This document shows, piece by piece, positions 9,530-19,142 of a stretch of DNA of 64,000 bases. Every line of letters begins with the position of its first letter. Position 1 is the first letter of the stretch. A model generated the notes under the pieces. The model was not told the DNA's origin. It did no database searches and saw nothing but the letters and a program-made list of their open reading frames with translations. The position numbers were made by a program, and so were the translations under genes. The stretch is from Deltaproteobacteria bacterium. GTDB taxonomy: Bacteria > Desulfobacterota > Desulfobulbia > Desulfobulbales > Desulfobulbaceae. The stretch spans positions 31,601 to 95,600 of the forward strand of contig JAJRQC010000028.1 of the NCBI GenBank assembly GCA_024280455.1, given 5' to 3'.

Positions 9530-9558
9530 TTGACTTCAAGTATTGCCCGGCATATATT
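9530..9558 (+). promoter_or_regulatory. Strong sigma-70-type promoter before merR gene
   Basis: TTGACT (9530-9535) and TATATT (9553-9558) are spaced by exactly 17 bp. The predicted start lies near 9565, so the MerR gene has its own promoter besides read-through from pheT-ihfA. Confidence 0.65.
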
Positions 9559-9644
9559 CACCTACAACAGGTTGAGATAAGAACGGAGTTCACCTCTTTG
9601 AGCTATATGTGTTGCTCATTTCTCGATATGGAGTGGCAATATCT

Positions 9645-10025
9645 GTGAATAGATTGTCCTTTAAGGCAGGACAGATACCGGAAAAAAAATATTTCCGGAT
9701 TGGGGAGGTCAGCAAGCTTGTTGGAGTTGACCCTCATGTGCTGCGTTATTGGGAAACGGAATTTAAAATTATTCGACCCCATCGAGCCAAATCCAAACAA
9801 CGATTATACAGAAAAAACGACGTTGAAAATCTTTTGCGGATTAAAGTGCTCCTCCACGACGAGGGTTATACTATCTCCGGGGCCCGCAAAGTACTCAAAA
9901 CAGCAAAAGAGACGGTTCCACTTCAGGTTTCCGTTGGCAAACAGGATCCGGGTTCGAAACTCTCCGTGATAAAAAATGAGCTGGTTGCCATTTTAAATCA
10001 GTTCAAGCAGAGTGAAAAAAAGTAG
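9645..10025 (+). CDS. MerR family transcriptional regulator
   Basis: The protein carries a MerR-type winged helix-turn-helix near its N-terminus (YFRIGEVSKLVGVDPHVLRYWETEF) followed by a second helical part (RLYRKNDVENLLRIKVLLHDEGYTI) and a short C-terminal tail without an obvious effector domain. Cysteine metal ligands of MerR/ZntR types are absent. The gene follows pheST-ihfA, a frequent arrangement, and its target is unknown. The start is uncertain: GTG 9645 has a GGAG 11 bp upstream, while the frame is open back to a GTG at 9609 that lacks a good ribosome site. Confidence 0.85.
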   Translation: MNRLSFKAGQIPEKKYFRIGEVSKLVGVDPHVLRYWETEFKIIRPHRAKSKQRLYRKNDVENLLRIKVLLHDEGYTISGARKVLKTAKETVPLQVSVGKQDPGSKLSVIKNELVAILNQFKQSEKK

Positions 10026-10032
10026 GTAAAGG

Positions 10033-10062
10033 TTGACAGAAACAGGGCTTGGGTGATACAAC
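10033..10062 (+). promoter_or_regulatory. Possible promoter of tRNA-Pro
   Basis: TTGACA at 10033-10038 and TACAAC at 10057-10062 are separated by 18 bp, roughly 80 bp upstream of the tRNA. The -10 match is modest. Confidence 0.35.
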
Positions 10063-10140
10063 AACAGCCTGAGTTGATAGGGTTTCGAGATTCTTTTACA
10101 GACACATTTTCCATGTGGTTTGTTGAATATAAAATATGTT

Positions 10141-10217
10141 CGGAACGTGGCCTAGGCTGGTAAGGCGCTTGACTGGGGGTCAAGAGATCGGAGGTTCAAA
10201 TCCTCTCGTTCCGACCA
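10141..10217 (+). tRNA. tRNA-Pro (anticodon GGG)
   Basis: A complete cloverleaf can be drawn: acceptor CGGAACG with CGTTCCG, anticodon stem CTTGA/TCAAG with loop CTGGGGG (anticodon GGG), T arm GGAGG-TTCAAAT-CCTCT, discriminator A and encoded CCA. It reads CCC and CCU proline codons. Confidence 0.93.
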
Positions 10218-10220
10218 GAA

Positions 10221-10266
10221 AAACGGGGACTTGAGCAGATTGCTTGAGTTCCCGTTTCTTTTTCTG
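10221..10266 (+). terminator. Rho-independent terminator after tRNA-Pro
   Basis: A 16-bp stem (AAACGGGGACTTGAGC with GCTTGAGTTCCCGTTT, one G-T pair) is followed by CTTTTTC. It closes the tRNA-Pro transcript and marks the boundary with the Panacea-Fic pair. Confidence 0.85.
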
Positions 10267-10456
10267 GTATCATTTTGGCACCTTTGGCCTGAGTGAGGCT
10301 ATCAACGCTTTCTTTTTCAAGTTCTTGACCGCCCCTTCCCAAGTACATATACTATACTATAAGCGATCATTGGAAAACATATTGACAGGAGGGATACAGT
10401 CCGTCTAGAGTTAACTTCCCTTCCGTTGTATAAAAATAGAGAGAAAAAAATAGAAA

Positions 10457-11068
10457 ATGAAATCGTTGGCACTCGCAAATTTTATTCTGACGACATACCC
10501 GGATAAAAATATTACGCCTATGAAGTTACAGAAATTGGCGTACTATGCAAAGGTGTGGACCTTGATTGCTGGCGAATCGTTGATTGAGGCTGATTTTAAA
10601 AAATGGTCATATGGACCGGTGAATACAGAAATTTATCATCACTACAAAGAACATGGCGCTGCTGGCATCGAGCAAGTTGGGCTCACGCTTCCCATAGACG
10701 ATCAATCCGACAACTTGTTGAAATTCATACTTGATAACTACGTCGACTATTCAGCATTTACTTTGAGTGCGATGACCCACAACGAAGATCCTTGGATGGA
10801 AACGGCGGAGAACGACATTATTCCTGACAATGTGATCTTTGCCTACTACTCAAACCAACCTTTTGCAAAAAACTTTACTCAGGATCATCCAGGGGGGGCT
10901 TTTCACGTCTTGCAATCAAACTCATGGCATTCATTCACCATGGACATGGACAAAGATGAGGCGGAAACGTTCGCAGTGTATCCCTCTTATGACGAATTCC
11001 ACCAGCAGTCAAAAAAAGCTAATGACGAGTTCAAAGAATTGTTGAAGGACATCAACGAACTTTTTTGA
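10457..11068 (+). CDS. Panacea-domain (DUF4065, SocA/GepA-like) protein, probable antitoxin
   Basis: The 203-residue protein has the start of the Panacea/DUF4065 fold: ALANFILTTYPDKNITPMKLQKLAYYAKVW, then the conserved FKKWSYGPVNTEIYHHYKEHG block. In established work this domain is a versatile antitoxin module paired with many unrelated toxins, usually as the first gene of a two-gene unit. Here the next gene, a Fic protein, begins immediately after the TGA stop with no spacer. The DNA is visibly more AT-rich than the surrounding housekeeping genes and lies behind the tRNA-Pro terminator, which suggests acquisition by transfer. Antitoxin function is inferred from family and context. Confidence 0.82.
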   Translation: MKSLALANFILTTYPDKNITPMKLQKLAYYAKVWTLIAGESLIEADFKKWSYGPVNTEIYHHYKEHGAAGIEQVGLTLPIDDQSDNLLKFILDNYVDYSAFTLSAMTHNEDPWMETAENDIIPDNVIFAYYSNQPFAKNFTQDHPGGAFHVLQSNSWHSFTMDMDKDEAETFAVYPSYDEFHQQSKKANDEFKELLKDINELF

Positions 11069-11728
11069 TTGAACCACCGCAACGACACACACGACCGTGA
11101 GTATCTTAAACAGCTGCAGCAGGATTTTTCTGTTGATGTACCTTCACCCTTGTCGACAAGTAAAGCGCTGACGGCTATTTACGCTAGATACGGTAAACTT
11201 AATTCAGATGCTTTTATAATAAAACTGTCAACGATTGGGGGAGAACAATTCACAGCCATCTTCTCCAAGTTACCGCTTATCCTTCATCGATATCTTTTTG
11301 CAGGTATTCTCTCAAATTTTGATAAGTACCGTATATCAACCGATCCTGGAGATGGAGCTGTATTTTTTGGCCCTGACCAGAGGTTTCCTGGCGCGCCACC
11401 TGATACGATCGAACAATCTGTAAGAGAAGCTTGTTCTGTTTTTGTCATTGACCCCATGGACGCTCCCTATAATGCAGTCAAATTTTATCAGCAGTTCGTT
11501 ATGATTCATCCGTTTTATGATGCCAATGGAAGGATTGGCCGCTTTATGGTTGAGGTGTATCTGAACTTTCATGGCTGGGGTATTTCATGGGAAAAACTTT
11601 GCACCAATGAGCAGTGGATTAAAAAGTTGAATGACTGCCACAAGAGATTCGAACAGCCGGTTTATGATCATTACGTTGACCTACTGGTTAATCATTGGAA
11701 AAAGTTTATTTTCACAGAGAATGTTTAA
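11069..11728 (+). CDS. Fic domain protein, probable toxin (AMP transferase)
   Basis: The 219-residue protein contains a Fic active-site loop, HPFYDANGRIGR (about residues 150-161), matching HPFxxxNGRxxR with the catalytic His, the Asp that binds metal and the two Arg; Ala replaces the usual Gly before Asn. Fic enzymes usually transfer AMP or similar groups to hydroxyl residues of target proteins. I see no clear S/TxxxE(G/N) inhibitory motif in the chain, which fits control by a separate partner. The only sensible start is TTG 11069, directly after the stop of the Panacea gene, so translation is likely coupled. The target is unknown. Confidence 0.82.
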   Translation: MNHRNDTHDREYLKQLQQDFSVDVPSPLSTSKALTAIYARYGKLNSDAFIIKLSTIGGEQFTAIFSKLPLILHRYLFAGILSNFDKYRISTDPGDGAVFFGPDQRFPGAPPDTIEQSVREACSVFVIDPMDAPYNAVKFYQQFVMIHPFYDANGRIGRFMVEVYLNFHGWGISWEKLCTNEQWIKKLNDCHKRFEQPVYDHYVDLLVNHWKKFIFTENV

Positions 11729-11842
11729 CCCCATCAGGTTACGCTAAAGCTCAATATGTTTTTTGAATAATGTTAATGCGGTCGAATTATTTTTTTCAAT
11801 AGTTTTTTCGTATACCTGAACAATACAACCCTGAGGGACAGC

Positions 11843-12691
11843 ATGTATTTTATGCTTGATCCACATACTGGTGATCAACCCTTGTCGGCCTGTGGTTCGA
11901 GGCGCCGTTCGTTACCCGGGCGTATTGTATTCCTCCGTTTTTTCTATCTTGTATTTTTCCTCTGTCTCGTCTTCTGTTCCTCGGTAAACAGTGCTCCGGT
12001 GGTAACAGACACCAAAAAAATAATGCAGCTGGCCTACAGGTACTACACTGGAGAAGGTCAACCCGTAAATTATGTGAAGGCCCTGCGGCTTTACCTGGCT
12101 GCCGCCAAGCGTGGAGATGCCGAAGCACAGTTTGTCGTCGGCGGCATGTATTTTAAAGGGCAGGGAACGGACCCCGATCGGTTGAAGGCATTTAAGTGGC
12201 TGCGTAAAGCCGAACAACAGGGCAAGACCAGCCCTGAATCACTGGCGATTATCGGTTCAATGTACCTGCAGGGGATCGGGGTGCCGCAGAATTATCTGGA
12301 GGCAAAAAAATATCTCCATCTGGCCGCTGATCAAGGCAGCTTTTCAGCAAAAAAGAATCTGGCCTTTATCTATTACAATGGATTGGGTGAGGATCCAGAC
12401 TTTGCAAAAGCCCTTGCAGTCTATACCGAAGTGGCCCTGCGCGGCGATAATGCGGCCCAAAATAATGTCGGCCTCATGCACGTCAATGGCCTTGGAACCG
12501 ATGTCGACCGGGTGAAGGGCTATGCCTGGTATAGTCTGGCCGCAAGTCAGGGCAACACCAGCGCCATGATCGCCCGGAATAATCTGATGATACGGATGAG
12601 CTGGGAAGAGCTCAATCAGGCGCAGGCATTGTCGATCAAATTGTATAAACAGGTTGAAAAGAATATGGAGACTGCTCCAGTCCTACCGTGA
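11843..12691 (+). CDS. Sel1-repeat (TPR-like) exported protein
   Basis: The 282-residue product has a hydrophobic segment at residues ~28-50 (IVFLRFFYLVFFLCLVFCSS), consistent with a signal peptide after a long, perhaps over-extended, N-terminus. About five Sel1-like repeats follow, each with the A..YY..G.G...N...A..WY..AA..G pattern (for example MYLQGIGVPQNYLEAKKYLHLAADQG). Such proteins act as periplasmic scaffolds; no enzyme motif is seen. The gene converges on dusB with a 9-bp gap. Confidence 0.85.
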   Translation: MYFMLDPHTGDQPLSACGSRRRSLPGRIVFLRFFYLVFFLCLVFCSSVNSAPVVTDTKKIMQLAYRYYTGEGQPVNYVKALRLYLAAAKRGDAEAQFVVGGMYFKGQGTDPDRLKAFKWLRKAEQQGKTSPESLAIIGSMYLQGIGVPQNYLEAKKYLHLAADQGSFSAKKNLAFIYYNGLGEDPDFAKALAVYTEVALRGDNAAQNNVGLMHVNGLGTDVDRVKGYAWYSLAASQGNTSAMIARNNLMIRMSWEELNQAQALSIKLYKQVEKNMETAPVLP

Positions 12692-12700
12692 AGATAATGG

Positions 12701-13642
12701 CTACCTGCAGGTGAAACCTTCTTGACGCCTGAGCAATTCGATAAGGCCTTCCAGAGTCGCACAGCCCATGATTTCCTGTCGCAGTCTGCTCGCTCCGGGC
12801 AGACCACTCAAATACCTGCCGATGTGATTCTTGATCCGAAAAAGCATCTTTTCCGCCTGCAGATGTTCCGTTACCAGTTCTATGTGCCGCAGTATTACCG
12901 GTAGTCGTGCGGTAAGGCTGTCCGGCCTGCCGGCTTCAGAAAATACCCAGGGATTTCCCAGAGCCCCGCGGCCCACCATGACGCCGTCACACCCGGTTTC
13001 AGAGAGCATCCTCCGGCCATCTGCATAGGTGAGGATGTCACCGTTTCCGATGACCGGAATCGACACTGCGTCCTTGACCCGGGCAATGATCTGCCAGTCG
13101 GCATGGCCGCCGAAAGCCTGGGACCAGGTCCGGGCATGCAGGGTAACGGCACAGGCACCGGCATTTTCAGCCATTTGGGCAAATTCAGGCGCAATTATTT
13201 TTTCACTGGTCCAGCCGCTGCGGAATTTTACACTCACCGGCAGGGGTGAATGAGCAACAACTTGAGTTATGATTTTTTCGGCCAGCTTGATTTCTTTCAT
13301 CAGGGCGGCTCCGGCCCCTTTTTTGACGACCTTGCGTACCGGACAGCCCATGTTGATGTCGATATAGTCACCGTCCGCTAAGCTGAGCAGGCCGGCGGCT
13401 TCGGCTAGTACTTCAGGATCGCTTCCGAACAGTTGAATTGCAAGCGGTCGGTCATCAGCGGTGGACCGCAAGAGAACCCGGGTATTTTTCTGCCCGTACA
13501 CAAGGCCATGACAACTGATCATTTCAGTGAAGCAGAGAGCCGCACCCTGCTCACGACAGAGCAGACGAAAGGCGAGATCGGTATACCCGGCAAGAGGTGC
13601 AAGAACATACGGATTGTCACAAAGAAGTGAAGCTATCCCCAT
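12701..13642 (-). CDS. dusB: tRNA-dihydrouridine synthase
   Basis: This flavoenzyme reduces uridines in tRNA D-loops. The 313-residue protein begins with the FMN-binding barrel (VLAPLAGYTDLAFRLLCREQGA), has the catalytic cysteine in INMGCPVRKVVKKGAGAALM, VKFRSGW, the ACAVTLHART segment and the phosphate-binding VIGNGDI and GCDGVMVGRGALGNPW motifs. The DusB-type sequence GCPVRKVVKKGAG points to DusB more than DusA or DusC. It is transcribed toward the Sel1 gene. Confidence 0.93.
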   Translation of the reverse strand: MGIASLLCDNPYVLAPLAGYTDLAFRLLCREQGAALCFTEMISCHGLVYGQKNTRVLLRSTADDRPLAIQLFGSDPEVLAEAAGLLSLADGDYIDINMGCPVRKVVKKGAGAALMKEIKLAEKIITQVVAHSPLPVSVKFRSGWTSEKIIAPEFAQMAENAGACAVTLHARTWSQAFGGHADWQIIARVKDAVSIPVIGNGDILTYADGRRMLSETGCDGVMVGRGALGNPWVFSEAGRPDSLTARLPVILRHIELVTEHLQAEKMLFRIKNHIGRYLSGLPGASRLRQEIMGCATLEGLIELLRRQEGFTCR

Positions 13643-13870
13643 GATATGTCACCTCCGTTTTTAAGCAGGATAAGATCCACTATTTTCCTGTTGAGTTTAT
13701 CAAACATTGTAGTATAAGAATGGCATTGTCAGTACCTGTTCTGCAGCCGCATCCCAGGATGTTACGCTTATCGGGAGTACTGCTGGACGGTTTGCTGGAC
13801 TGCAGCGACCTGTTCATGGATCCTGCAATATGATTTTCGGCTTTTAAAAGCTGACACAATTTCATTTTAT

Positions 13871-13908
13871 TTTTATTTCTGCAAGCATATTTTATTTCTG
13901 CAAGCATA
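13871..13908. repeat. Perfect 19-bp tandem duplication upstream of tkt
   Basis: The 19-mer TTTTATTTCTGCAAGCATA occurs at 13871-13889 and again at 13890-13908 without a mismatch, ending about 19 bp before the transketolase start codon. It lies in the leader or promoter region of tkt. Confidence 0.85.
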
Positions 13909-13927
13909 ATTTGACGGAGCCCCGGCT

Positions 13928-15865
13928 ATGAGTCTTTCATTTGATAGAGAGCAAACAGAACTCTCTGCCCAGGAAATTGCCTCGCTGAAGGAAATGCGCA
14001 CCCGTTGCGCCAAGCGAATTCTGTTGTCTACCTCTCTTGCGGCTTCCGGACATCCCGGTGGATCGTTGTCATCTCTGGATATGCTGCTTGTTGCCTACGG
14101 GATGATCAAGCATGATCCCCGTCAGCCGCGCTGGGATGGACGCGATCGCTTTGTCGAGAGTATAGGCCATATCTCCCCGGGTGTGTATTCCGTTCTGGCA
14201 GAATACGGATATTTTTCTGAAGATGATTTTCTCTGTGGTTTCAGGCGCACCGGTTCAGGGTTCCCCGGGCATGTCGAATCCATCGTGCCCGGTGTTGAAT
14301 GGGATACCGGCAATCTCGGCCAGGGGTTAAGTACTGCCGTCGGTATGGCCCAGGCATTCAAGATCAAGGGGAAAGACAACCGTGTTTTCTGCCTGATGGG
14401 TGATGGTGAGCACCAGAAAGGACAGATTGTTGAGGCCGTTCGTTATGCCCATAAATACAAACTTGATAATTTGACCGTTCTCCTTGATCGGAACCGGCTG
14501 CAGATCTGCGGAAAGACCGCTGATGTGATGCCGCAATCCATCGGCAAGTTGTACGAAGCCCTTGGCTGGAACGTGATTCGCCTCGTGGACGGACATGACT
14601 ATAATGCCATTTTTAAGGCATTGACCGCAGCCTATACAAACACTTCCGGTGTGCCGACCATCATTATCGCCCAGACCGTAATGGGGAAGGGGATATCCTT
14701 TATGGAGAATCTTGCCAAGTACCATGGATCGCCGCTAGGTCCTGACCTTCTTGCCGATGCGCTCAAGGAGCTTGGGGTTGAGAATGACTTCGACGCCTGG
14801 CAGCAACGACGTAATGAGCCGGTAGGCACCAATACGATTATGGAGCCGAAATCGGATTACCCTCAGGTTCAGGGCGGTGAGCCTATACTGTATGACGTCG
14901 GGACCGTAACCGATAACCGTTCAGCTTACGGCAGTGCCCTGCTTGGTCTGGCCGAAGCAAATAATGTGGCCGGTAAATCACCGGTTATTGTCGGTATTTC
15001 CTGCGACCTTGAAGGGTCGGTCAAGATGGGTGGTTTCCACAAACACAGCCCTTCAGCCTATTTTGAGGCCGGTATTCAGGAACATCATGCTGCCGGTATG
15101 GGCGGGGCCATGAGCACGGAGAATCTGGTCACTTTTTTCTCTACCTTTGGAGCGTTTGCGGTATCTGAAGTCTACAATCAGAATCGTCTGAGTGATTTTA
15201 ACCATGCCAATCTCAAGATTGTCGCGACCCATGTCGGGCTTGATGTTGGAGAGGATGGACCGACCCACCAGTGTATTGATTACCTCGGTCTTTTGAAAAA
15301 TTTGTTTCGGTTCTCCGTGTTCATGCCGGCCGACCCCAATCAGACCGATCGTATTGTCCGTTATATCGCAACCGAGCCCGGCAACCATTTTGTCGGTATG
15401 GGACGTTCCAAAATACCGATCATCACCACGGAAGACGGCGCTCCTTTTTACGGGACCGATTACACCTTCGTTCCCGGCAAGGCCGACTGGCTCCGTCGTG
15501 GGACCGAGGCAACGATTATAACCTACGGCGCCCTTACCCAGGCGTCTCTTGATGCCTGGAAGCTTCTGCAGGATCAGGGGCATTCCGTTGGTGTACTCAA
15601 CATGGCCTCCCTTCTACCGCTGGATGTGGATAGTCTTTTTGAGGCCGCTGAAACAGGGCCGATTCTGACTGTTGAGGATCATCATATTGAAACCGGGCTG
15701 GGAGCCAGTGTTTCGATTGCTCTCATGGGCAAGGGCAAGTCTGTAGCTCTTCGTCGCCTTGGCGTCTCCCATTATGCCTCATCAGGTAAACCTGCTGAAC
15801 TGTATGCCGAGCAGGGACTGGATGCCGCCTCCATTGCTCAGTCGATGCTGGAGCTGATCGGATAA
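13928..15865 (+). CDS. tkt: Transketolase
   Basis: This thiamine-diphosphate enzyme moves two-carbon units between sugar phosphates in the pentose phosphate pathway. At 645 residues it contains both halves of the family. The N-terminal half has the SGHPGGSLSS entry motif and the TPP-binding CLMGDGEHQKGQ region. The pyrimidine-binding half has EAGIQEHHAAGMGGAMS and GEDGPTHQ. A C-terminal transketolase domain follows (ATIITYGALTQASLDAWKLL). It is a single-gene unit, with a tandem duplication in its leader and a terminator right after its stop. Confidence 0.93.
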   Translation: MSLSFDREQTELSAQEIASLKEMRTRCAKRILLSTSLAASGHPGGSLSSLDMLLVAYGMIKHDPRQPRWDGRDRFVESIGHISPGVYSVLAEYGYFSEDDFLCGFRRTGSGFPGHVESIVPGVEWDTGNLGQGLSTAVGMAQAFKIKGKDNRVFCLMGDGEHQKGQIVEAVRYAHKYKLDNLTVLLDRNRLQICGKTADVMPQSIGKLYEALGWNVIRLVDGHDYNAIFKALTAAYTNTSGVPTIIIAQTVMGKGISFMENLAKYHGSPLGPDLLADALKELGVENDFDAWQQRRNEPVGTNTIMEPKSDYPQVQGGEPILYDVGTVTDNRSAYGSALLGLAEANNVAGKSPVIVGISCDLEGSVKMGGFHKHSPSAYFEAGIQEHHAAGMGGAMSTENLVTFFSTFGAFAVSEVYNQNRLSDFNHANLKIVATHVGLDVGEDGPTHQCIDYLGLLKNLFRFSVFMPADPNQTDRIVRYIATEPGNHFVGMGRSKIPIITTEDGAPFYGTDYTFVPGKADWLRRGTEATIITYGALTQASLDAWKLLQDQGHSVGVLNMASLLPLDVDSLFEAAETGPILTVEDHHIETGLGASVSIALMGKGKSVALRRLGVSHYASSGKPAELYAEQGLDAASIAQSMLELIG

Positions 15866-15884
15866 CGGTCTGAAAAAAAACAGG

Positions 15885-15930
15885 ACAACAAAAAAGGCGC
15901 TGCATATTCTGCAGCGCCTTTTTTGTTGTT
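15885..15930. terminator. Bidirectional rho-independent terminator between tkt and lptE
   Basis: A perfect 20-bp inverted repeat (arms 15885-15904 and 15910-15929, loop TATTC) has A-runs at one side and T-runs at the other. It can end both tkt (plus) and lptE (minus) transcripts. Confidence 0.88.
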
Positions 15931-15949
15931 ATTTTATAAAAATTACGAA

Positions 15950-16489
15950 TTAAGGCGTGCCCCGTTTGGTCAGGTTTTCCTTTCGTATTTTGTTCAGGGT
16001 CCCGATATAGATACGTTCGGATAAATCATCAATGATGATGGTCAGGGCCTCGTTCTCCGCGGTTGTACTCAGGGTCTGGGCTGGATAGTCTTCGGTCCAT
16101 ATCTCATTGGGTACCTCCCAGAGTATTTTACCCGTTTCCAGGTCCTTGAGTACATAGCGAACCCCGACCTTGATCTTGACATCGGTGGTGACTGTGTCGC
16201 CGCCCCAGGAAATGCTCGGCAGATCAATGTAATAAATCTCTCCGGCGAGAATTAAGTCGGCCTTGGCTTTATTTTTAGTCAGAATTATAGTTTCGGACTG
16301 TTGAAACCAGCGGGAAAGGGATTTATACAGGGTGATATCAATACCGAGTTTACTGGTCCTGTTCTTCCATTCAGGCATATAAATGGTTCTGGTCGGACCG
16401 TCATAGACGCTGGGGAAATAATATCCACAACCCCCGAGAAGGAGGAAAAGAGAGGCAAACAGGACGAGGATGGAGATGTTTTTTTTCAC
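15950..16489 (-). CDS. lptE: LptE-type LPS-assembly lipoprotein
   Basis: LptE plugs the LptD outer-membrane channel that inserts lipopolysaccharide. The 179-residue protein has a lipoprotein signal with lipobox LLGGC (Cys ~21) followed by GYYFPS, then IYMPEWKNRTSKLGIDITLYKSLSRWF, typical of the family (conserved N-terminal GYxF and an early strand with N-R-T). Its place just downstream of leuS is the same as in E. coli. The sequence family is divergent, so the call rests on signal, length, motif and context. Confidence 0.8.
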   Translation of the reverse strand: MKKNISILVLFASLFLLLGGCGYYFPSVYDGPTRTIYMPEWKNRTSKLGIDITLYKSLSRWFQQSETIILTKNKAKADLILAGEIYYIDLPSISWGGDTVTTDVKIKVGVRYVLKDLETGKILWEVPNEIWTEDYPAQTLSTTAENEALTIIIDDLSERIYIGTLNKIRKENLTKRGTP

Positions 16490-16603
16490 AGACGGACTCC
16501 GTAAGAAGAGAGTTCACGGGGCGATGCTGCCAACGCATTGAATTTCAAAGCAATGATTTTATAATATATCAACTTCATATAACAATATTAACAAGTTTGC
16601 CTT

Positions 16604-19050
16604 TTACCACAATAACTTTTTTGGGCTTTTTCCCTGAAGAAACTGATTTGTCCGTTCATCGGCAAGCGCCATTTTTTCTATTTGCTGATTGTCGATATCA
16701 GCCACAGCCTGGATACGTGAGCGAACTTTACCATTGACCTGAATAACTATAGTTATCTCTTCTTCCCGGGCAGCCTCAGTGTTGACCTCGGGCCAGGGCA
16801 TGTGATCAAGGACCGTATCGTGGCCGGTGAGTTGCCACATCTCTGCGCAAAAATGCGGGACCATTGGGAAGAGGAGCAGTACTGTTGTCTCAAGAGCTTC
16901 TCTAATTACCGCAGATTCAATGGCATTCTTCGGGTCGTCGCCAGACAGGGCGCTGATCTGATTGATCAGCTCCATAACTGCAGAGATAGCGGTGTTGAAA
17001 TGAAAGTTCTTTTCAATGGAATCCGTGACCCGGGCAATGGTCTGGTGTGTTTTACGATACAATTGGTTGTTTCTTGTATCCAGTGAAGAAAAATCAGAGG
17101 CTGTGTTCTCGTTGAAACAGTCGAGATGCTGATGGATAAGACGATAGACCCGGTTAAGAAATCGGGATGAACCGTCAACGCCTTGGGCGTTCCACTCAAG
17201 ATCTCGTTCAGGAGGGGCGGCAAACAGGGAGAACAGCCGTGTGGTATCGGCCCCGTACTTTTCAATAAGCTCACTGGGGTCGACAACATTCCCCTTTGAT
17301 TTTGACATCTTGGCCCCATCCTTAATCACCATGCCCTGGGTGAGAAGATTGGTAAAGGGCTCATCAATTTCAAGATAGCCAAGATCCCGGAGGACACGGG
17401 TGAAAAATCTGGAATACAGCAGGTGGAGGATGGCATGTTCCACTCCACCGATATATTGGTCGACCGACAGCCAGTAGGCAGCAGCTTTTTTATCCAGCGG
17501 TGCCTGTTCATTGCGTGGGCTGGTGTAGCGGGCAAAATACCAGGAGGATTCGACAAAGGTGTCCATGGTATCGGTCTCGCGTCGTGCGCAGTCACCGCAT
17601 TTTGGGCAGGTGGTCGTATAAAAATCCTCCTGCTTATGCAGGGGGACATGGGCTCCGTCAGGAGAGTCGGCTCCGGGAAGGACAACCGGCAGCTGATCTT
17701 CAGGAACCGGCTGGATTCCGCATTTTTCACAGTAGATTATAGGGATTGGTGCGCCCCAGTAGCGTTGCCTGGAAATGCCCCAGTCCCTGAGGCGGTAGGT
17801 GATATGGGCCTTGCCGAATTCTTTGGCCTCGGCGCGTTCTATTATCCGTATTTTTGCCTCTGCTGAAGCCATACCGGTAAAATCGCCGGAGTCTATAAGC
17901 GTTCCAGGTTCTTCAGAGGCTGTTTCCATGGCGGTCGCGCTGAGTTCCGTCCCCTGCGGCTGGACAACCGGTCTGATGGGAAGCTTGTATTTGACCGCAA
18001 ATTCAAAGTCTCTCTGATCATGGGCCGGAACCGCCATCACGGCTCCGGTTCCATATTCCATCAGGACAAAGTTGGCAACATAGATCGGAACCCGTTCACC
18101 GTTGAAAGGGTTGATACAGTATGAACCGGTAAAAACACCGTGCTTCTCCGGCTCCTGATCGGCTGAGGCTCGTTGTTTTTCAATCAACGTTTTTTCTATA
18201 AAGCTGCGAACTTTGTTTTCCTGCTCCCTGCCTTTGATCAGTTGATCAATGAGCGGATGTTCCACGGCCAGCGACATAAAGGTCACCCCGAAAATCGTAT
18301 CCGGCCGAGTGGTGAAAATCGTGACTTTTTCTTTTGCGTCCTCTACCTGAAAATCACAGGCCAGGCCCTGGCTCTTACCGATCCAGTTCCGCTGCATGGT
18401 CACAACTTTTTCAGGCCAGCCGGTGAGCTTGTCGAGATCCTGCAGCAGTTCCTCGGTATAATCAGTGATTTTAAAGAACCAGCCGTGCATGGTTTTCGGT
18501 ATAACCTGCTGGTCGCAGCGCCAGCAGGCACCGTCGATGACCTGTTCACGCGCTAATACCGTTTTGCAGTCATCACACCAGTTGACTGTGGTTTCCTTGC
18601 GATAGACCAGACCTTTTTCGAGCATCTGGAGAAAGATGAGTTGTTCCCATCGATAATACTTTGGGTTACAGGTGGCAATTTCCCGGTCCCAGTCATAGCT
18701 CAGGCCCATGGCCTTGAGCTGGTCACGCATATAGTCAATATTGTCGTAGGTCCAGGAAGCAGGGTGAATGCCTCTTTTCATGGCGGCATTTCAGCCGGCA
18801 GGCCGAAAGCATCCCAGCCCATGGGGTGAATTACATTGTAGCCCCGCATCCGTTTATAGCGGGCAATGACATCTCCTATGCTGTAATTACGGACATGTCC
18901 CATGTGAATGCGGCCGGAAGGGTAGGGAAACATTTCAAGGACATAGTATTTTTCCCGATCAGGGTCTTCACTGACCTTATAGGCTTTTTCCTGTTCCCAG
19001 CGCTGTTGCCATTTGCTTTCAATGGTCTTGAAGTCGTATCTGTTTGTCAT
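16604..19050 (-). pseudogene. leuS: Leucyl-tRNA synthetase, interrupted by a 1-nt frameshift
   Basis: Two minus-strand frames together encode a complete class I LeuRS. Codons from 19050 to 18778 give the N-terminus, with the HIGH-like [18 protein letters not shown], up to [10 protein letters not shown]. The frame is then lost and stops. The frame at 18781-16604 picks up [22 protein letters not shown] and runs through the zinc and editing regions to KMSKSKGNVVDPSELIEKYGADT and a normal C-terminus. The family reads GLPAENAAMK here, which needs one more T in the plus-strand run at 18789-18791. No other defect is seen in ~815 codons. Because LeuRS is essential, a base-call or assembly error is more likely than a dead gene. 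lptE lies downstream. Confidence 0.93.
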
Positions 19051-19142
19051 GTCGTTCTATGGAAAAGAGAAAAGAAGGGTGAGATTGTAAAGTGATGTCG
19101 GTATATTACTATCGATTTTTGTGTGGCACCATGGGTGATTGT

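Noticed and set aside
10218..11842. Integrative element with tRNA-Pro as attachment site
   Set aside because: No repeat of the tRNA 3' end is visible downstream of the Fic gene and no integrase is present, so only a two-gene cassette is supported.
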